Assembly: GCF_000473205.1 (NCBI RefSeq)
Contig: NZ_KI421507.1
Span: 3,147,057-3,211,056 of the forward strand
From: Pseudophaeobacter arcticus DSM 23566
GTDB taxonomy: Bacteria > Pseudomonadota > Alphaproteobacteria > Rhodobacterales > Rhodobacteraceae
Direction of reading: 5' to 3'
DNA length: 64,000 nucleotides
Shown here: piece after piece, positions 27,743 through 36,518 of the stretch
Numbering within the stretch: the first letter of the stretch is position 1
Layout of the letters: each line of letters opens with the position of its first letter
Position numbers and translations under genes: made by a program
Notes under the pieces: generated by a model
Told to the model about the DNA's origin: nothing
The model's database searches: none
Seen by the model: the letters and a program-made list of their open reading frames with translations, nothing else

Positions 27743-28069
27743 TTATTCTTCTTTTTCCATCGTGCATTGCAGCGGATGCTGATGACGATTGGCAAAATCC
27801 ATCACCTGACCAACCTTGGTCTCGGCGATTTCATGGGTAAAGACCCCAACCACCGCAACACCTTTTTTGTGCACGGTGAGCATGATTTCAAAGGACTGCG
27901 CATGGGTCATGCCAAAGAACCGTTCCAACACCAGCACGACAAATTCCATGGGCGTGTAGTCGTCATTGAGCAACAGCACCTTGTAGCGCGGCGGGCGCTG
28001 GGTCTTGGGGCGTGTCTTGGTCAGCAGACCCAGATCGCTATCATCGTCATCCGAGAATTTGGACATCAT
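27743..28069 (-). CDS. clpS: ATP-dependent Clp protease adaptor ClpS
   Basis: N-end rule adaptor of about 108 residues that delivers substrates with bulky N-terminal residues to ClpAP. The disordered acidic tail ([25 protein letters not shown]) precedes the core [57 protein letters not shown], with the N-degron pocket Asn-Asp, Met and His residues in place. Several in-frame ATGs exist (28111, 28087, 28069, 28066) and no ribosome site decides between them; 28069 gives the usual length. clpA is not next to it here. Confidence 0.93.
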   Translation of the reverse strand: MMSKFSDDDDSDLGLLTKTRPKTQRPPRYKVLLLNDDYTPMEFVVLVLERFFGMTHAQSFEIMLTVHKKGVAVVGVFTHEIAETKVGQVMDFANRHQHPLQCTMEKEE

Positions 28070-28186
28070 CACAGGCAGCAGCGGCATCAGCTTAGTGTTC
28101 CAGTCATGCATGGAAATCTATATCCCGCTTATATAGCGTAAAGCCAGCTCAGGAAAAGGGGCAGGCAAAGGGATTGAAGCAGCACC

Positions 28187-28918
28187 GTGACAGGCAATTT
28201 GACAACCATTGGCTTTGATGCCGACGATACGCTTTGGCACAATGAGCGGTTTTTCCGGGTAACCCAGGACCGTTTTGCCGAGCTGTTGCAGGATCACACC
28301 CCGGTTGATCTGGACCGCACGACCCTGGAGCAGCGCTTGTTGGAGGCTGAAAAACGCAATCTCGGGCGCTATGGCTATGGAGTCAAAGGTTTTACCCTGT
28401 CGATGATCGAAACCGCCATCGACGTCACTGATCAACAGGTTCCCGCCTCTGTCATCCAAGAGCTGATCGTGGCGGGACAGATGATGCTCTCCTATCCGAT
28501 CGACCTGCTGCCCCATGCCCAAGCGGCCGTTGAACAGCTGGCCGCAAGCCACCGGGTGGTGCTGATCACCAAGGGCGATTTGCTGGATCAGGAACGCAAG
28601 CTGGCGCAGTCCGGTCTGGGCGATTTGTTTGACGCGGTCGAGATCGTCTCGGAAAAGACCCCCGCAGTATACCAGGAGATTTTCAACCGCCACGGCGACG
28701 GCATTCACCGCGCCATGATGGTTGGCAACTCCATGCGCTCGGACGTGGTGCCGCCGATCACCGCAGGCGGCTGGGGCACCTATGTGCCACACGGGGAAAT
28801 CTGGCAGCTGGAACATGCCGAGCCCCCGGAAGACAGCCCCCGCTACAACGCCATCGCGGATCTCAGCCAGCTGCCACAGCTGGTGTCACAGATTGAAAAA
28901 AGCCTCGCGGCACTGTAA
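28187..28918 (+). CDS. HAD superfamily hydrolase
   Basis: Haloacid dehalogenase-type hydrolase of 243 residues with a GTG start. Motif I is FDADDTLW (nucleophile first Asp; the usual DxDxT reads DADDT), a helical cap spans about 25-105, motif II is LITKGD (Thr), motif III the Lys in VSEKTP, and motif IV VGNSMRSDVVPP. This matches the PGP/YjjG-like phosphatase group. It diverges from clpS and is followed 46 bases later by the CHMI-like gene. Substrate unknown. Confidence 0.87.
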   Translation: MTGNLTTIGFDADDTLWHNERFFRVTQDRFAELLQDHTPVDLDRTTLEQRLLEAEKRNLGRYGYGVKGFTLSMIETAIDVTDQQVPASVIQELIVAGQMMLSYPIDLLPHAQAAVEQLAASHRVVLITKGDLLDQERKLAQSGLGDLFDAVEIVSEKTPAVYQEIFNRHGDGIHRAMMVGNSMRSDVVPPITAGGWGTYVPHGEIWQLEHAEPPEDSPRYNAIADLSQLPQLVSQIEKSLAAL

Positions 28919-28964
28919 TGCCGCAGCAGAACACAAAGCCAAAGAACAACAAAGCAGATAGCCT

Positions 28965-29291
28965 ATGCCACATGCAGAGATAAAATACTCCAGTGACCTG
29001 CAGCTCGACAGCGCTGCGATTCTGGCTGAGATTGAGGCAATTATCCTGCGTCACGACGGAGGTGCCGGCGCCTGTAAAGGGCGCGCCTACCCCACAGATG
29101 AATTCCATCACAGCCATGTCACCGTCAGCGTCTCTCTGCTGGTCAAACCACATCGCGACGCCGCATTTTCCACGGCTCTGCTCGACGCGCTGGAGCAGGC
29201 CGTCAGCGCCAGGTTGCCCCGCCCCTGCGAGTTTTCCTTTGGGCTGCACTATTCCACCCCATTTTACGTGACGCGCAGGCTTGAACCCTAG
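28965..29291 (+). CDS. 5-carboxymethyl-2-hydroxymuconate isomerase-like tautomerase
   Basis: Protein of 108 residues of the CHMI (HpcD) branch of the tautomerase superfamily. It begins MPHAEIKYSSDL so that after Met removal Pro is N-terminal, the catalytic base in this family. Also typical are GGAGACKGRAYPTDEFHH and FHHSHVTVSVSLLVKPHRD. In homoprotocatechuate degradation CHMI isomerises 5-carboxymethyl-2-hydroxymuconate, but no hpc genes surround it, so the role here is open. It may be co-transcribed with the HAD gene. Confidence 0.82.
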   Translation: MPHAEIKYSSDLQLDSAAILAEIEAIILRHDGGAGACKGRAYPTDEFHHSHVTVSVSLLVKPHRDAAFSTALLDALEQAVSARLPRPCEFSFGLHYSTPFYVTRRLEP

Positions 29292-29633
29292 GGGCAGGCA
29301 CGGCCTCCTGGGGCGTCAAACCCCCAAGCGCAGATCCTCAAGCCGAAGCCCGCAAAAAACCCGCACCTGTTGCACAGAAGCCGCACAGGCCACAAAATCC
29401 CCGCTGTAGCCGCAGACTACGGCGCCGGAAAGCTGCACATTTTTATTTACACTTCCTTAAGACACCCCCGATCTAGCCGGGACTCGCCACTGCGCTACTA
29501 AATCTGGGGGAAGTCATTTCTCCAGCCCTGTCAATCCACAGATCGCAAAGGTTTCTTCTAGCCATCGTCTATGCTACGGTTTTTATGTAGCAGGCAAAAT
29601 CGTCAGCCGGAAAACCGGCGGCAAGAGGCAAAA
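29292..29633. other. Gene-free region upstream of the D,D-carboxypeptidase
   Basis: About 340 bases with no gene. The stretch 29440-29470 is AT-rich and probably carries the promoter of the carboxypeptidase gene. A purine-rich AGAGG lies eight bases before its ATG. No tRNA or small RNA structure was recognised. Confidence 0.4.
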
Positions 29634-31379
29634 ATGGCAGATATCGTGCAGATCAGGTGTAATCACCTGGTTCGCGGGCAGCGGGCATTGGCCCGGTCTG
29701 TGCTGTGGATCATGGGTGTTCTTCTCTCTCTTGGGATGGTGCTGATTCCCCCGACGCAGGCGCAGGCAGCGGCCTATGCTGCCGTAGTTGTTGACGCGCG
29801 CACCGGAGAAGTTCTGCATTCGCGCAACGCAGATGCCCGGCTGCATCCCGCCTCTCTGACCAAGATGATGACCCTCTACATTGCCTTTGAAGCGGTGCGA
29901 AACGGCGAAATCTCCCTTGACCAAAAGGTGCGCATCAGCAGAAACGCCTCTTCCGAGCCCCCCTCAAAGCTGGGGTTGAAAACGGGTCAGCAGATTGCCT
30001 TTCGCTATCTGATCCGGGCCGCAGCCGTGAAATCAGCCAATGATGCCGCCACCGCCATCGGGGAGGCCATTTCGGGATCCGAGGCCGCCTTTGCCCGCCG
30101 CATGACCCGCACCGCCAAAGCGCTTGGCATGTCGCGCACCACTTTCAAAAACGCCCATGGGCTGACCGAGGCGGGGCATCTGTCTACCGCCCGTGACATG
30201 ACCACCCTGGGTCGCCATATCCTCTATGACTACCCCGAGTATTATCACCTGTTTTCACGCACCACGATTGATGCGGGCGTCAAAACAGTCCCCAATACAA
30301 ACCGACGCCTGCTGGCCGCCTACAAAGGTGCCGACGGGATCAAGACCGGCTATACGCGGGCTGCGGGCTCCAATCTCGTGGCCTCGGCCAAACGGGGCAA
30401 TGAGCGCATCATCGCAACCGTTTTTGGCGGCAAATCGTCTACCTCGCGCAATGCCAAGATTGTCGAACTGCTGGATCTCGGCTTTCGCCGCGCCCCCTCG
30501 CAGGCCCGCGTTCAGGCGCCGGGACGTCCGGCCTATGTTGGCAATCGCGGGATTGGCGCCACGACCTTGGTTGCAGATGCAGGCACCACAAGCGGCGGCG
30601 CGGGCAAGACGGTCCGCGTCAATGGTCTGGTGAATACCAGCCTTCGCCCCCTGGCGCGTCCCATCCCAATTGTCGACCCGGCTGTCATCGTCGAAGCGGT
30701 GCAGATTGCCACCGCCAGCCAGGTCACTGACAGCCAGGCCACCGCCCCCCAGGCCCAGGCAACCGAGACACAGGACGGCGAAGCACAAGACACCGAGACA
30801 CAAGACACTGAGACATTGGCCACCGCTGCTCTGGCGGCGGAGCCATCCGCAGAGAGTGGCACCGGGATTGATCCCGATATTCTGCAAGCCAGCATCACCG
30901 CAGCCATTACAGAGGCCAAGGTGCTGCCTGCCTCGACCGGGCCGGTTCCCAGCAACTCAGAGCAGGCCACAGGTGCTGCAACAGTGACCGCAGCCGTCGT
31001 GCAGTCCTCTGCCCCCACCAGGGTACAAACCCTGGCCTATACCGGGCTGCGGCCAATGGCCCGCCCGGTCAGACTGGCCAATGCGGCGGCGCCCAGCGAC
31101 CAGCAGCCTGTGGTGGTGACCCGGCTCTCCACCTCGGGCGGCAGATATTGGGGCATCAATGTCGGGCGCTACACCACCGCCTATCAGGCTGAAAAGGTCC
31201 TGCTGCGCACCGCCCTGTCCGAAATGGAGACCCTGAACGGCACCCTGCGCAAGGTGGCAAAATCACGTCTGGGCTTTGACGCCAATTTTCTGGGCATGAC
31301 CAAAGAACAGGCCGACCTCGCCTGCCGCCGCTTGAGCGCCCGCAACATCGCCTGCGACACGCTCGGCCCCTCGTCCTGA
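29634..31379 (+). CDS. D-alanyl-D-alanine carboxypeptidase (S11) with C-terminal SPOR-like domain
   Basis: Penicillin-binding protein of the PBP5/DacA type, 581 residues, probably periplasmic: the first 47 residues are basic then hydrophobic, ending AQAQAAA. Active-site motifs SLTK (Ser74, Lys77), SAN (134-136) and KTG (237-239) are all present. A long linker of about 220 residues, rich in Ala, Thr, Gln and Glu with ETQD repeats, leads to a C-terminal segment (about 500-575) of SPOR-like pattern (RYWGINVGRYTTAYQAEKVLLRTAL) that could bind denuded glycan at the division site. It trims pentapeptides in the wall. A terminator follows. Confidence 0.93.
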   Translation: MADIVQIRCNHLVRGQRALARSVLWIMGVLLSLGMVLIPPTQAQAAAYAAVVVDARTGEVLHSRNADARLHPASLTKMMTLYIAFEAVRNGEISLDQKVRISRNASSEPPSKLGLKTGQQIAFRYLIRAAAVKSANDAATAIGEAISGSEAAFARRMTRTAKALGMSRTTFKNAHGLTEAGHLSTARDMTTLGRHILYDYPEYYHLFSRTTIDAGVKTVPNTNRRLLAAYKGADGIKTGYTRAAGSNLVASAKRGNERIIATVFGGKSSTSRNAKIVELLDLGFRRAPSQARVQAPGRPAYVGNRGIGATTLVADAGTTSGGAGKTVRVNGLVNTSLRPLARPIPIVDPAVIVEAVQIATASQVTDSQATAPQAQATETQDGEAQDTETQDTETLATAALAAEPSAESGTGIDPDILQASITAAITEAKVLPASTGPVPSNSEQATGAATVTAAVVQSSAPTRVQTLAYTGLRPMARPVRLANAAAPSDQQPVVVTRLSTSGGRYWGINVGRYTTAYQAEKVLLRTALSEMETLNGTLRKVAKSRLGFDANFLGMTKEQADLACRRLSARNIACDTLGPSS

Positions 31380-31432
31380 GGCCACCCCCGATCCAAGCGA
31401 CCAGGGGCTTACCTCCCGTACGAGGTCGCAGC

Positions 31433-31462
31433 AAAAGGCCCCTCTTTGGAGGGGCCTTTTTG
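31433..31462 (+). terminator. Rho-independent terminator after the carboxypeptidase gene
   Basis: Perfect 12-base stem AAAAGGCCCCTC / GAGGGGCCTTTT with the four-base loop TTTG, followed by T and GTATTT. It lies 54 bases after the stop codon. Confidence 0.9.
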
Positions 31463-31556
31463 TATTTGCAAACCGCAGAAATGAGCCCATTGCGTTCAAA
31501 GCACTTTCTATCGAATATCCTGGAAACGATATGCGAAAAGGCACTTAGGACAGACC

Positions 31557-32033
31557 ATGCCCCTGCTTGATCCCCTGCGGATAACGCCAGACAGCCCCCT
31601 TATTCCTTCGGTTTTAAAGCTCGTTCAACGCGAGTTCGCCTATATGGAGGCAAGAATAAACCCACAATCGTCGATGCACAAATTGACCACGCTCGACATT
31701 GAAAAGCAGTGTGTTACAGGCGAAGTCTGGGTCATTGGGGAACGCCCTGACGCATGTGTTTTCTTCACAGAAAAAGCGGATTGCTTCTATTTGGGGAAAC
31801 TTGCCGTTGCCGCAGAACAGCGGGGCAAGGGATATGCGCGGCAATTGATCCGGCTGGCAGAACAACGGGCCCGGACAAAAGGGTTCTCAATTTTGGAATT
31901 GGAAACGCGGATAGAGCTCGTAGAAAATCACAAGACCTTTCAGCGGTTTGGGTTCAAGAAAACCAGTGAGGAGGCACATCCTGGTTTTCTTGAACCCACC
32001 TATATCGTCATGCGGAAAACGATCCTGTCCTGA
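31557..32033 (+). CDS. GNAT family N-acetyltransferase
   Basis: Acetyltransferase of 158 residues. Motif A is YLGKLAVAAEQRGKGYARQLIRLAEQRARTKGF (acetyl-CoA pyrophosphate loop QRGKGYA) and motif B is ELVENHKTFQRFGFKKTSEEAHPGF. The composition is less GC-skewed and the codon choice more mixed than in neighbouring genes, which may point to more recent arrival. It stands alone between two operons; the target molecule is unknown. Confidence 0.87.
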   Translation: MPLLDPLRITPDSPLIPSVLKLVQREFAYMEARINPQSSMHKLTTLDIEKQCVTGEVWVIGERPDACVFFTEKADCFYLGKLAVAAEQRGKGYARQLIRLAEQRARTKGFSILELETRIELVENHKTFQRFGFKKTSEEAHPGFLEPTYIVMRKTILS

Positions 32034-32126
32034 ACATCGCACCAGATCTTCGCCAGGGTCCGCATCTCGACCATTGCCCCCTGCCCTATTGGGCCATGGT
32101 CAATTTCGCCTAGGGTCGTCCAGCGT

Positions 32127-32285
32127 TCACGGTTTGGGGTGATCGTCCCATTCCTCGCTGAGGATGCGGCGCGAGTCGCCTTCCGGGTCGTCATATTGGT
32201 TTGAGCGCACCGTGTAGACAAAGGCCGCCAAGGCGCCACCGCCCAGCAGCAGCGAAATGGGGATGAGATAGGCAAGGACGCTCAT
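32127..32285 (-). CDS. ccoS: cbb3-type cytochrome oxidase assembly protein CcoS
   Basis: Small membrane protein of 52 residues. It has one transmembrane helix (SVLAYLIPISLLLGGGALAAFVYTV) and the family tail SNQYDDPEGDSRRILSEEWDDHP. CcoS is needed to insert haem and copper cofactors into the cbb3 oxidase in Rhodobacter. It follows ccoI by 33 bases on the same strand, completing ccoGHIS. Confidence 0.93.
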   Translation of the reverse strand: MSVLAYLIPISLLLGGGALAAFVYTVRSNQYDDPEGDSRRILSEEWDDHPKP

Positions 32286-32318
32286 GGCTTGGGCACTTTT
32301 TGTCAGGCGCGGCGCGGG

Positions 32319-34499
32319 TTATTTCAGGCGCAGCGCATTAAGGGAAACGGTGATCGAAGAGCTGGACATCGCCAGCGCCGCAATCAAGGGGGTGGCAAAG
32401 CCGGCAATGGCCAGCGGCACCGCGATCACATTGTACAGGGTGGCAATGCGGAAATTTTCGCGGATGCGTTTGGTGGCCTTGCTGGCCACCACACAGGCCT
32501 CGGCGATGGGCTCAAGGTCCTGCCCCAGCAACACAATGTCCGAGGCCACGCGGGCTGCATCCAAGGCAGAGGCGGGCGAGATCGAGACATGCGCCGCCGT
32601 CAGCGCTGCGGTGTCATTTAGACCATCCCCCACCATCAGCACCTTGCGGCCCTGATCCGACAGGGACTGGACCCGTGCGGCCTTATCCTGCGGCAGCGCC
32701 TCGGCCAGCCATTTCTGGATGCCCAGACGATGGGCCAGATCCTCCACCGCGGCGGTGGTATCACCTGAAATCAACAGAACTTCTTTGCCAGCCGCATGCA
32801 ACTGCGCCACGGCCTCGGCCGCACCGGGGCGCAGGGCGTCGTGAAACAGGAAACCACGCGGCGCTGTGCCGTCGCCGGTATCCAGCCAGGCCGCTGTTTG
32901 GCTGCCCTGATCGGCGCCCAGCCAGGCGGCGCGCCCCAGGCGGACTGTACGCCCCTGAAACTGGCCTTCGCTGCCAAATCCGGGGCGCTCTTGCAGCTCT
33001 GTGACCTTTGCAGGGGCAATGCCCGCAGCCCGGGCCGCAGCGGTCAGGGACCGTGACAGCGGATGCGATGAGCCTTCGGCCAGGGCCAGGGCAATTGCCA
33101 GCTCGGCGCGGCTAAAGGCGTCGAGGTTTTCCAGCTGCGGCGTGCCCGCCGTCAGGGTGCCGGTCTTGTCAAACACCACGGTATCGACCCCGGCCAGACG
33201 CTCCAGCGCGGTGGAATGTTTGATCAACATGCCTTTTTTGAACAACCGCCCCGAGGCGGCGGTGGTTACCGCAGGCACCGCAAGGCCCAGCGCACAGGGG
33301 CAGGTGATGATCAGCACAGCCGCCGCAATATTCAGCGCCATGCGCAGATCATAGGTGTAGAGATACCAGCCAATAAAGGCCAAGGCCGACAGGATATGTA
33401 CACCAGGGGCATAAAGCTTGGCGGCGCTATCGGCCAGCGAGGTATAGCGCGAGCGACCAGATTCAGCGATGGCCACCAGATCCGCCATCCGGTGCAGCGA
33501 GGTATCCTCGCCCACCGCTTCGGCCCGGACCACCAGCGGGCCGGTCAGATTGACCTCCCCCGCAGAGACCCGGGTGCCCGGCTCGGCAAAGACCGGCAGG
33601 GTTTCCCCGGTGAGCAGCGAGCGATCCAGTTCTGACTGGCCGGTGGCGATGACGCCATCAACGGGCATACGGCCACCGGGGCGCACCAGGATAAGATCGC
33701 CAATGGCAAGCTCCGAGACCGCCACCTCGACCTCCCTGTCGCCTTCCATGCGGATGGCGCGGGGCACTTCAAGTGCGGCGAGTTCTTCGGCGGCAGAGCG
33801 CGCCACGGCACGGGTGCGATAGTCCAGATAGCGCCCGGCCAGCAAAAAGAAGGTCAGCGTCAGAGCCGCATCAAAATAGGCATGCTCGCCCGACAGGCTG
33901 GTCTCCCACAGCGAGGTGATCAGCGCCAGCGCCAGCGCCAGAACAATTGGCACATCCATGTTGAGCCGCCCCACCCGCAGGGCGCTCCAGGCATTGGTAA
34001 AGAAGGGTTTGCCAGCAAAGATCACCGCCGGAAAGGCAATCGCCGCCGAGATCCAGTGGAACATATCGCGGGTTGCATCCGATGCCCCGGACCAGACCGA
34101 GATCGACAGGAGCATCACATTCATCGAGGCAAAGCCGGCAACCGCCAGCCGCATCAACAGATCCCGCCCGGCCCGGTCGCTTTGGGTGGCGGCAAGTGTC
34201 GCCAGATCCAGCTCATGCGCCTCAAATCCCAGACCTTCGAGCACCGGGATCAGATCATCGGCGCGCACCTCAGGGTCGGCTTCGATCAGGGCCCGTTTCA
34301 AGGTCAGATTGACCCGCGCCGAATGAATGCCGGGATGGGCATTCAACCCGCGCTCGACCTTGGAAATACAGGCCTGACAGTGGATTGTCGGCAGCGACAG
34401 CGCCAGACGCGCCTCGGTTGGAGCCATGTCCACCGCCTCGCTTGGGGCGGCAACACAGCCGGGGCATACGGCCATTGCGGGGCGCATCTGGGCGGTCAT
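32319..34499 (-). CDS. ccoI: Copper-translocating P-type ATPase CcoI
   Basis: P1B-type copper exporter of 726 residues that supplies Cu to the CuB site of cbb3 oxidase. N-terminal CPGC (12-15) and the heavy-metal domain motif CQAC (41-44) precede eight membrane segments. The transport motif TCPC is at 399-402, the phosphorylated Asp444 in DKTGTLT, and the hinge GDGLNDTAAL is near the C-terminus. The low-turnover FixI/CopA2 type is implied by its place between ccoH and ccoS. Confidence 0.96.
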   Translation of the reverse strand: MTAQMRPAMAVCPGCVAAPSEAVDMAPTEARLALSLPTIHCQACISKVERGLNAHPGIHSARVNLTLKRALIEADPEVRADDLIPVLEGLGFEAHELDLATLAATQSDRAGRDLLMRLAVAGFASMNVMLLSISVWSGASDATRDMFHWISAAIAFPAVIFAGKPFFTNAWSALRVGRLNMDVPIVLALALALITSLWETSLSGEHAYFDAALTLTFFLLAGRYLDYRTRAVARSAAEELAALEVPRAIRMEGDREVEVAVSELAIGDLILVRPGGRMPVDGVIATGQSELDRSLLTGETLPVFAEPGTRVSAGEVNLTGPLVVRAEAVGEDTSLHRMADLVAIAESGRSRYTSLADSAAKLYAPGVHILSALAFIGWYLYTYDLRMALNIAAAVLIITCPCALGLAVPAVTTAASGRLFKKGMLIKHSTALERLAGVDTVVFDKTGTLTAGTPQLENLDAFSRAELAIALALAEGSSHPLSRSLTAAARAAGIAPAKVTELQERPGFGSEGQFQGRTVRLGRAAWLGADQGSQTAAWLDTGDGTAPRGFLFHDALRPGAAEAVAQLHAAGKEVLLISGDTTAAVEDLAHRLGIQKWLAEALPQDKAARVQSLSDQGRKVLMVGDGLNDTAALTAAHVSISPASALDAARVASDIVLLGQDLEPIAEACVVASKATKRIRENFRIATLYNVIAVPLAIAGFATPLIAALAMSSSSITVSLNALRLK

Positions 34500-34505
34500 A
34501 TCTGT

Positions 34506-34970
34506 CTAGCCTCTTACGTGCAGGATCACCCGCTGGGTAAACTCAACGCCATTTTTAGCCCGTGCCACCATGCGGATGTTCCAGTTGCCCGGCCCCAGCT
34601 CAGCCGGGGCCACATAGGCAGTCCCGTTGAACTTGAACTCCGGATTCTGGTCGTCTTTCACATGGGTGGCGCGGCCCAGGATCGCGGTCAGCTTGGCCAC
34701 CTCGACAGGGTTTCCCTCGGCGTCAGAAATCTCCAGCGTGACCTGGTCTTCCTGGGCTGAGGCATAGACCGACCAGCCAAGCGACTGCTGCGCGTCGCGC
34801 CGCAGGTCGAATTCCTGGCTGGCCACATAGGAGTTCTTCACTTCCAGGCCGGGGAAGGTTTTGACCGCGTTGTAAGCCAGCGCCAGGTTGACGCTGATAA
34901 TCACCCCAAAAGCGCCGCAAAAGACCATCAGCATATGACGACCGGTAAATTCACGCGTGCCCTTTGCCAT
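34506..34970 (-). CDS. ccoH: FixH family protein CcoH
   Basis: Membrane-anchored assembly subunit of cbb3 oxidase, 154 residues. One transmembrane helix near residues 13-33 (MLMVFCGAFGVIISVNLALAYNAV) is followed by the motif KTFPGLEVKNSYVASQEFD typical of FixH, and a periplasmic beta-sandwich-like domain ending NWNIRMVARAKNGVEFTQRVILHV. It starts three bases after the ccoG stop. Known members stabilise CcoN-CcoO-CcoP assembly. Confidence 0.93.
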   Translation of the reverse strand: MAKGTREFTGRHMLMVFCGAFGVIISVNLALAYNAVKTFPGLEVKNSYVASQEFDLRRDAQQSLGWSVYASAQEDQVTLEISDAEGNPVEVAKLTAILGRATHVKDDQNPEFKFNGTAYVAPAELGPGNWNIRMVARAKNGVEFTQRVILHVRG

Positions 34971-34972
34971 GA

Positions 34973-36418
34973 TCAGTTCCCTTTTCCGTTAAAGGTGGTG
35001 TCCTTATAGGCCCGCTCACCATTGGTGAGATCTTCAACCCAGATTCTAACCGGGGTGGATTCCGCCTCAGACGCCGCAGCCCCTTTGGGTGTCACGATAT
35101 AGACCCGTTGAAGATAGGCGGTATCGGCCGGAACCTCAACCGAGGCATAGGGCGTGCCTTCGAGCTGCACCCGCATGGCCGGATCGCCTTTGAGCGACAG
35201 TTTGAACGGGCGTGGCTCCCCATGTTTGTTGCGCAGGCGCACATCATAGGTGTTGCGCACCGAGCCATCCGAGAGGGTGACAAAGGTGGGGTTACGCACC
35301 GGCGCCACGGTCAGGTCGATATCGGAGCGGATGAACAGGGCAAAAACCAGCGCCAGCCCCACAAACCCCCACATCGCGGTATACATGATGGTGCGCGGAC
35401 GCAGGATATGCTTCCAGATGTTTTTCGGCGGCTGACCGGCGCGTTCATGGGCCTCATCCGAGAGCGCCATATAGTCGATCAAGCCGCGCGGCTTGCCGAT
35501 CTTGGCCATGACATCATCGCAGGCATCAATACACAGCGCGCAGGTGATGCATTCCAGCTGCTGGCCGTCGCGAATATCAATTCCCACCGGGCAGACATTG
35601 ACGCAGGCCATACAGTCGATGCAGTCGCCCTGAGGCTCTGCGGCGATCTCGGCCTTGCCCTTGTTCTTGTTCAGTTTGCCGCGCGGCTCACCACGCCAGT
35701 CGCGGTAGCCCACCACCAGGGTGTCTTCGTCCATCATTGCCGCCTGGATACGGGGCCAGGGGCAGGCATAGATGCAGATCTGTTCGCGGGCGATACCACC
35801 AAAGAAGAAGGTCGTCGCTGTCAGCACCAGCATAGTGGTATAGGCAATGGGATGGGCCTGACCGGTGACCAGATCCACCATCAAGGTTGGCGCATCGGCA
35901 AAATAGAACACCCAGGCCCCACCGGTGGCCAGACCAATCAACATCCACGCCGTCCATTTGGTCAGCCGCAGCCGAGCTTTGCGGAAATCCATTTTCTTTT
36001 GCCGATGCAGGCGAAGACGGGCGTTTCGATCGCCTTCGATCCATCGTTCCACCAGAATAAACAGATCGGTCCAGACCGTCTGCGGACAGGCATAGCCGCA
36101 CCAGACCCGCCCCAAAGCAGAGGTGAACAGGAACAGCCCCAGGCCGGCCATGATCAAGAGGCCGGCAACAAAGTAGAACTCATGCGGCCAGATTTCGATC
36201 CAGAAGAAGTAAAAGCGCCGGTTGGCCAGATCCAGCAGAACCGCCTGATCCGGCAATGATGGCCCACGATCCCAGCGGATCCAGGGGGTTATGTAATAGA
36301 TCCCCAATGTGATCGCCAAAATGTACCATTTCAGGCTGCGAAAAACGCCCGATACACGCCGTGGAAATACGGGTTCCCTGGCGGCATATAGGCTGGGGGC
36401 GGGATCGGAATCACTCAC
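34973..36418 (-). CDS. ccoG: Cytochrome oxidase accessory protein CcoG (RdxA/FixG)
   Basis: Membrane iron-sulfur protein of 481 residues, first gene of ccoGHIS, with a GTG start. It has about five membrane helices and CGYACPQ (107-112), then two 4Fe-4S ferredoxin-type clusters: CIDCMACVNVCP (266-277) and CITCALCIDAC (290-300). The C-terminal 110 residues form an Ig-like periplasmic domain. CcoG reduces Cu2+ for delivery in Rhodobacter. An FNR-type box lies 65 bases upstream. Confidence 0.95.
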   Translation of the reverse strand: MSDSDPAPSLYAAREPVFPRRVSGVFRSLKWYILAITLGIYYITPWIRWDRGPSLPDQAVLLDLANRRFYFFWIEIWPHEFYFVAGLLIMAGLGLFLFTSALGRVWCGYACPQTVWTDLFILVERWIEGDRNARLRLHRQKKMDFRKARLRLTKWTAWMLIGLATGGAWVFYFADAPTLMVDLVTGQAHPIAYTTMLVLTATTFFFGGIAREQICIYACPWPRIQAAMMDEDTLVVGYRDWRGEPRGKLNKNKGKAEIAAEPQGDCIDCMACVNVCPVGIDIRDGQQLECITCALCIDACDDVMAKIGKPRGLIDYMALSDEAHERAGQPPKNIWKHILRPRTIMYTAMWGFVGLALVFALFIRSDIDLTVAPVRNPTFVTLSDGSVRNTYDVRLRNKHGEPRPFKLSLKGDPAMRVQLEGTPYASVEVPADTAYLQRVYIVTPKGAAASEAESTPVRIWVEDLTNGERAYKDTTFNGKGN

Positions 36419-36482
36419 GGACTCACTCCACTGAATTTGTGTCTCTCTAGCTTGGTTCTTTCAAATGTGAAGGTCACGCTCT

Positions 36483-36496
36483 TTGACGTGGATCAA
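36483..36496. promoter_or_regulatory. FNR-type box upstream of ccoG
   Basis: TTGACGTGGATCAA matches the TTGAT-N4-ATCAA consensus with one difference. It lies 65 bases before the ccoG start, a distance suitable for class II activation by the FnrL encoded at 45206-45946. Confidence 0.8.
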
Positions 36497-36518
36497 AAAG
36501 CGCATCGGACAGGCATCT

